Below are positions 15,684 to 18,181 of a stretch of DNA of 18,181 nt, in pieces (the stretch's first letter is position 1; each line of letters opens with the position of its first letter). The stretch is taken from positions 1-18,181 of the forward strand of contig JAKSUP010000004.1 of NCBI GenBank assembly GCA_024408905.1, written 5' to 3'. The position numbers were made by a program, and so were the translations under genes. The DNA is from a bacterium. Lineage in GTDB: Bacteria; Cyanobacteriota; Vampirovibrionia; Gastranaerophilales; Gastranaerophilaceae. The notes under the pieces are model-generated. The model was not told the origin of the DNA and did not search any database. It saw only the letters and a list, made by a program, of their open reading frames with translations.

Positions 15684-15749
15684 AATTGTTAAGAAATGTA
15701 AAGTCACCATGAATTGTTAAGCGCTTTCTTAACAATTCACATGTTTTTT
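15684..15749 (+). promoter_or_regulatory. Duplicated arms forming alternative hairpins, the second followed by a T-run
   Basis: AATTGTTAAGAAA (15684-15696) is the exact reverse complement of 15725-15737. GAATTGTTAAG (15711-15721) is the exact reverse complement of 15728-15738. Both left arms therefore compete for the same right arm. The shorter-loop hairpin (loop CGCTTT) is followed by ATG TTTTTT (to 15749), which resembles a terminator. The loop edge also reads AAGCGCTT, a LacI-family operator-like core. It lies between the tpiA terminator and the exported HExxH gene. Confidence 0.5.
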
Positions 15750-15881
15750 ATCAAAAATTACCCCCTTAAGTAAAATTTTATTAACTAATGTAACAAAGCA
15801 CAAAAATGCCCTAAAGATTAGTAAAAATAAGCCGTTACACATATTGGATATTAAGACTTTAAGTTTTGGAGTATGTGTATA

Positions 15882-16421
15882 ATGAAAAACGTATTAATTT
15901 GTGTATTCGTATTTGTAGCTCTATCTATAGGTCAAGCATTCGCTTATAATGCTACTGATTTCTCAACTGATACAAAAATTATTGCTGCATTAAATCTTTT
16001 ACAACAAAGTGGTGACTATGATGTATTTACAAATATGCAAAAAAATGCAGTAAAAATTAAATTTTACAATTTAGGTATGTCAAATGTTTATGCAACAAAC
16101 AGCTATGATTCTTATGGAAGAAGAGTTATTCTTATAAATTCAATCTACAAAAACGCACCGGTTGAACAAATTGCTTGTTTAATCGCACACGAAAGCTGCC
16201 ACACAGCAAGAAGAGCAACAATGGAAGAAGAAACAACAGCAACACAAAAAGAAGCTTCTTGCTGGACAAGATTGAAAAGAAATGTTGCTTATCCTGAAAC
16301 AAAATTAACAAAAAGATTAGATAAACTTGCAGATTTATACTTGGCATCAGATTCTGATACCAACTACATCCACGAAAAAATTGCTTCAAGCACTTTTTAT
16401 AGAACTCAATTCGGTATGTAG
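15882..16421 (+). CDS. Small exported protein with a zinc-metallopeptidase-type HExxH motif
   Basis: A 179-residue protein whose N-terminus is a signal peptide: Lys2, hydrophobic VLICVFVFVALSIG, then QAFA before YNAT, so signal peptidase I would cut after about residue 18. The mature part carries IAHESCH (His103, Glu104, His107), the zinc-peptidase HExxH signature, followed by a glutamate-rich TMEEETTATQKEASCW that could give the third zinc ligand. I do not recognise the family by name, and substrate is unknown. I chose ATG 15882 over 15873 because GGAG (15868-15871) is ten bases before 15882 but only one before 15873. It is a single-gene transcript with a terminator about 160 bases after the stop. 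The spacer on its left holds the duplicated hairpin arms; otherwise I see nothing certain there. Confidence 0.78.
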   Translation: MKNVLICVFVFVALSIGQAFAYNATDFSTDTKIIAALNLLQQSGDYDVFTNMQKNAVKIKFYNLGMSNVYATNSYDSYGRRVILINSIYKNAPVEQIACLIAHESCHTARRATMEEETTATQKEASCWTRLKRNVAYPETKLTKRLDKLADLYLASDSDTNYIHEKIASSTFYRTQFGM

Positions 16422-16502
16422 GAGGGGGTAAATATAGAGATAAATTTAGCAAGTATATTAAAAAGTTAGAAATATAAATTAAAAGGGATGTTCCATCATA
16501 TA

Positions 16503-16517
16503 TTAGCATTATGCTAA
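16503..16517. repeat. Short operator-like palindrome TTAGCA-TTA-TGCTAA
   Basis: Perfect six-base arms around TTA, in the spacer after the exported HExxH gene and upstream of its terminator. No coding start follows it on the plus strand, so it may be part of a 3' untranslated region or a protein site. The spacer 16422-16579 holds nothing else I can identify. Confidence 0.35.
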
Positions 16518-16579
16518 CAAATTACCCACATAAAAGTAAGGTAAACCAATCAACAACAAACTTTTATTCACATACTACC

Positions 16580-16605
16580 CCCTCGACGGTTCGAGGGATT
16601 TTTTT
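16580..16605 (+). terminator. Rho-independent terminator after the exported HExxH gene
   Basis: CCCTCGA (16580-16586), loop CGGT, TCGAGGG (16591-16597), then A and seven Ts (16599-16605). It is a strong GC-rich stem in an AT-rich region. Its T-run overlaps the stop codon of the convergent PilB-like gene. There is no equivalent U-tract for the opposite strand. Confidence 0.88.
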
Positions 16606-17989
16606 ATGCCAAATATTTTTGCAAAGTTTCTTTGTCATAAATTTCTATACTGTCACGAGAATTGATGAATACAAGACAAGATATCAAAGATTTGAATGCT
16701 GAAAAATCTTCAAACGCAAGTTTTTGTCTTAAATCTGTCATGTTATTTGCCATAAATTCTGTAATAACAGTTTTGTCATTGTAATAAAGCTCTGACAAAA
16801 ATTCAAATGCCTCTCGAGTTTTAATGCCTTCTAAATACACAACGTCAGGAGATTGAAATTCGACAAAGCGCAAAGCCTTATCCATATTGAAACCGATATT
16901 CTCATTAAGTTCACATTGGTTAATATGTAAAAGTTCGTATTTAGCGATAGATTCTATTGTCATTATATTTCGCTTAATTTCTTTTGTTTCGACAAGCAAA
17001 GAGTAAATTATGTGAGTTTTACCACAAAGAGGAGAACCACAAACCAAGATAATTCCGGGTTTTTCTACTGCTTGCATTAATAATGCTCTTTGCTTTTCGT
17101 CAGGAACAATCTTTTCCAACTTAGATGGCGGCTTGTAAATTTTCAAAGAAATTCTTTCGCCCATAATAGTTGGGAATGACGAAATTGACGCTATAAACAT
17201 TGCTTTGTCAACTTTAAAACACAATTTCCCGAGTTGAGGTATTTCACAAACAGAAGGATCTAAGTTTGAAAGCGTTTTTAATTTTGCAACAAAAGCAGGA
17301 TTAAGGATTGAAGGAATTGTGCCTTTATCCACAATTTCCCCGTTCTGTTTAAATACAACTTTCAAACCTTCTTCAACTTGTTCAAAGTTAAGTTCGTGTA
17401 TATCCTCAATGATTGCTTGTTTTAAGATTGCTCTAATAACACGAGGAATGTGTTCTTCCCCTGAATCTTCCTTATGAAGTTCATCTGTCCAATCAAAGTT
17501 TTCGCCTGAGTTAACAATTGTAATATCATCAACCGTATCGGCTACATTATAATATTCATCTATTTTTTTGGTAATACTCGCTTCTGAGGCTATAACAGGT
17601 TCAATAGAACATTCTGCCGTTTCAATGATTTTGTCTATTGCAAACAAATCAAGAGGATCGGCCATTGCAACAGTCAAAACATCTTCTATCTTGAAAAGAG
17701 GAATAATTCTATATCTTCTTGCGTCAGCAAAAGCTACATAACTAAAACATTTAGGGTCAGGGGAATAGTCTTCTAAATTTACATAAGGAATATGAAGCTT
17801 TGATTCCAAAAATTTTAAAAGCGTATCTTCAGGGATAATATTGGAATTAATCAACGCTTGGCCAATATTTATCTTTTGGACATTAGCAAGTTCCTCAGCT
17901 TTTTCTAAAGTTTCGTAAGATACAATGCCATCTCTTACAAGTTCATATTTTAATTTTTCTAAAGTTTTATTATTTATTGTTGTTTCCAT
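16604..17989 (-). CDS. Degenerate PilB/GspE-like secretion ATPase paralogue
   Basis: The 461-residue protein follows the type II secretion / type IV pilus assembly ATPase plan: a GspE N-terminal domain (about 20-145, with IGQALINSNII and VAMADPLDLFAIDKI), an N2-like domain (about 178-290) and an ATPase core with Walker A GSPLCGKT (318-325). The core is eroded. ARCH...SDIHIEP becomes IIEDIHELNFE; the Asp box (VEDPVE) becomes IESIAK; the Walker B LRQDPDIILVGEIRD becomes VEFQSPDVVYLEGIKT, moving or losing the catalytic Glu; and the His box STLHTN becomes TEFMANN. The Cys4 zinc element is absent and the protein is about 100 residues short. It probably does not power pilus assembly alone; a regulatory or structural partner role is inferred. 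It starts 9 bases after a response regulator stop, with AAGGA upstream, so both are likely one operon. Confidence 0.83.
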   Translation of the reverse strand: METTINNKTLEKLKYELVRDGIVSYETLEKAEELANVQKINIGQALINSNIIPEDTLLKFLESKLHIPYVNLEDYSPDPKCFSYVAFADARRYRIIPLFKIEDVLTVAMADPLDLFAIDKIIETAECSIEPVIASEASITKKIDEYYNVADTVDDITIVNSGENFDWTDELHKEDSGEEHIPRVIRAILKQAIIEDIHELNFEQVEEGLKVVFKQNGEIVDKGTIPSILNPAFVAKLKTLSNLDPSVCEIPQLGKLCFKVDKAMFIASISSFPTIMGERISLKIYKPPSKLEKIVPDEKQRALLMQAVEKPGIILVCGSPLCGKTHIIYSLLVETKEIKRNIMTIESIAKYELLHINQCELNENIGFNMDKALRFVEFQSPDVVYLEGIKTREAFEFLSELYYNDKTVITEFMANNMTDLRQKLAFEDFSAFKSLISCLVFINSRDSIEIYDKETLQKYLA

Positions 17990-17998
17990 ATATGGTCA

Positions 17999-18181
17999 CT
18001 ATCCTTCTGCGCTGCCTAAATATTCTTCAACTTTTTTAACAATCTGGTCAAGTTCAAACGGTTTTGTAATGTATTCATTAACCCCTGTTTCTTCACCAAT
18101 CATTTTATCTTCAAGCTGAGAACGAGCAGTTACCATTATTATAGGAATATCTTTATATTTATTATCGTATTTTAAAAGACG
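17999..18181 (-). CDS. Response regulator receiver domain, C-terminal fragment running off the window
   Basis: Sixty codons before a TAG stop (18001-17999), open at the window edge. The translation contains IPIIMVTARS, with the conserved Thr of the beta-4 strand, GVNEYITKPFELDQI, with the conserved Lys-Pro pair, and a final helix VKKVEEYLGSAEG. The phospho-acceptor Asp lies outside the window. No output domain follows the receiver, so this is either a stand-alone receiver (CheY/PilG/PilH-like) or the C-terminal receiver of a larger protein. Its place directly upstream of the PilB-like gene suggests a link to pilus or surface-motility control. Confidence 0.9.
   Translation of the reverse strand, partial: RLLKYDNKYKDIPIIMVTARSQLEDKMIGEETGVNEYITKPFELDQIVKKVEEYLGSAEG

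Noticed and set aside
15873..15881. ATG 15873 as start of the HExxH protein
   Set aside because: GGAG lies only one base before it, while it is ten bases before ATG 15882, which also gives a typical signal peptide beginning Met-Lys.
16132..16509. 125-residue hydrophobic minus-strand open frame
   Set aside because: Leucine runs come from the reverse complement of Glu/Lys/Thr codons in the exported HExxH gene; there is no ribosome binding site or family match.
16511..16702. 63-residue plus-strand open frame after the HExxH gene
   Set aside because: It runs through a strong terminator and into the antisense of the PilB-like gene; unlikely to be translated.

Overview
The window is AT-rich, low-GC bacterial DNA with tightly packed genes and standard genetic code. 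Three features point to the cyanobacterial lineage, most likely a non-photosynthetic relative such as Vampirovibrionia/Melainabacteria (Gastranaerophilales): F1 ATPase beta and epsilon sit as their own pair away from the other ATP synthase genes, which is the cyanobacterial arrangement; the sensor kinase resembles NblS/Hik33 around its phospho-acceptor histidine; and no photosynthesis genes are seen. This placement is inference, not proof.

Left block (1-5286), all on the minus strand and read right to left: mraY, an NblS-like sensor histidine kinase, folC, adk and a small Sfp-type phosphopantetheinyl transferase. Spacing is short (55, 2, 47 and 1 bases), so it can be read as one operon, with an extra promoter in front of the kinase. 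A perfect 24-base AT-rich palindrome follows the last stop codon.

Middle block (5436-11684): an unrecognised protein with an HxHP...SxxD pattern, a degenerate glycogen-synthase-like protein, rsmA/ksgA (convergent, 9-base overlap), a GCS2-family glutamate-cysteine ligase, and a protein combining an EF-hand with a possible NlpC/P60- or CHAP-like cysteine peptidase end (convergent, 4-base gap).

Right block (11859-18181): atpD and atpC, an alpha/beta hydrolase (convergent, no gap), tpiA with a terminator, a small exported HExxH protein with its own terminator, then on the minus strand a degenerate PilB/GspE-like ATPase preceded by the 3' end of a response regulator that runs off the window.

The most striking signals are: (1) atpD has an in-frame TAA at codon 181, and seven codons later the catalytic glutamate is read as lysine, all within an eight-codon patch that resembles the gene's own P-loop, while the rest of the gene is intact; (2) three genes (kinase, GlgA-like protein, hydrolase) have a -35/17 bp/-10 promoter ending exactly 6 bases before ATG and no ribosome binding site, which predicts leaderless mRNAs, whereas several neighbours have clear Shine-Dalgarno sites; (3) two enzyme-fold proteins (GlgA-like, PilB-like) keep their fold signatures but have lost the residues needed for the usual catalysis. 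I see no CRISPR array, tRNA, rRNA, transposase or phage module. No gene-free stretch exceeds 300 bases.
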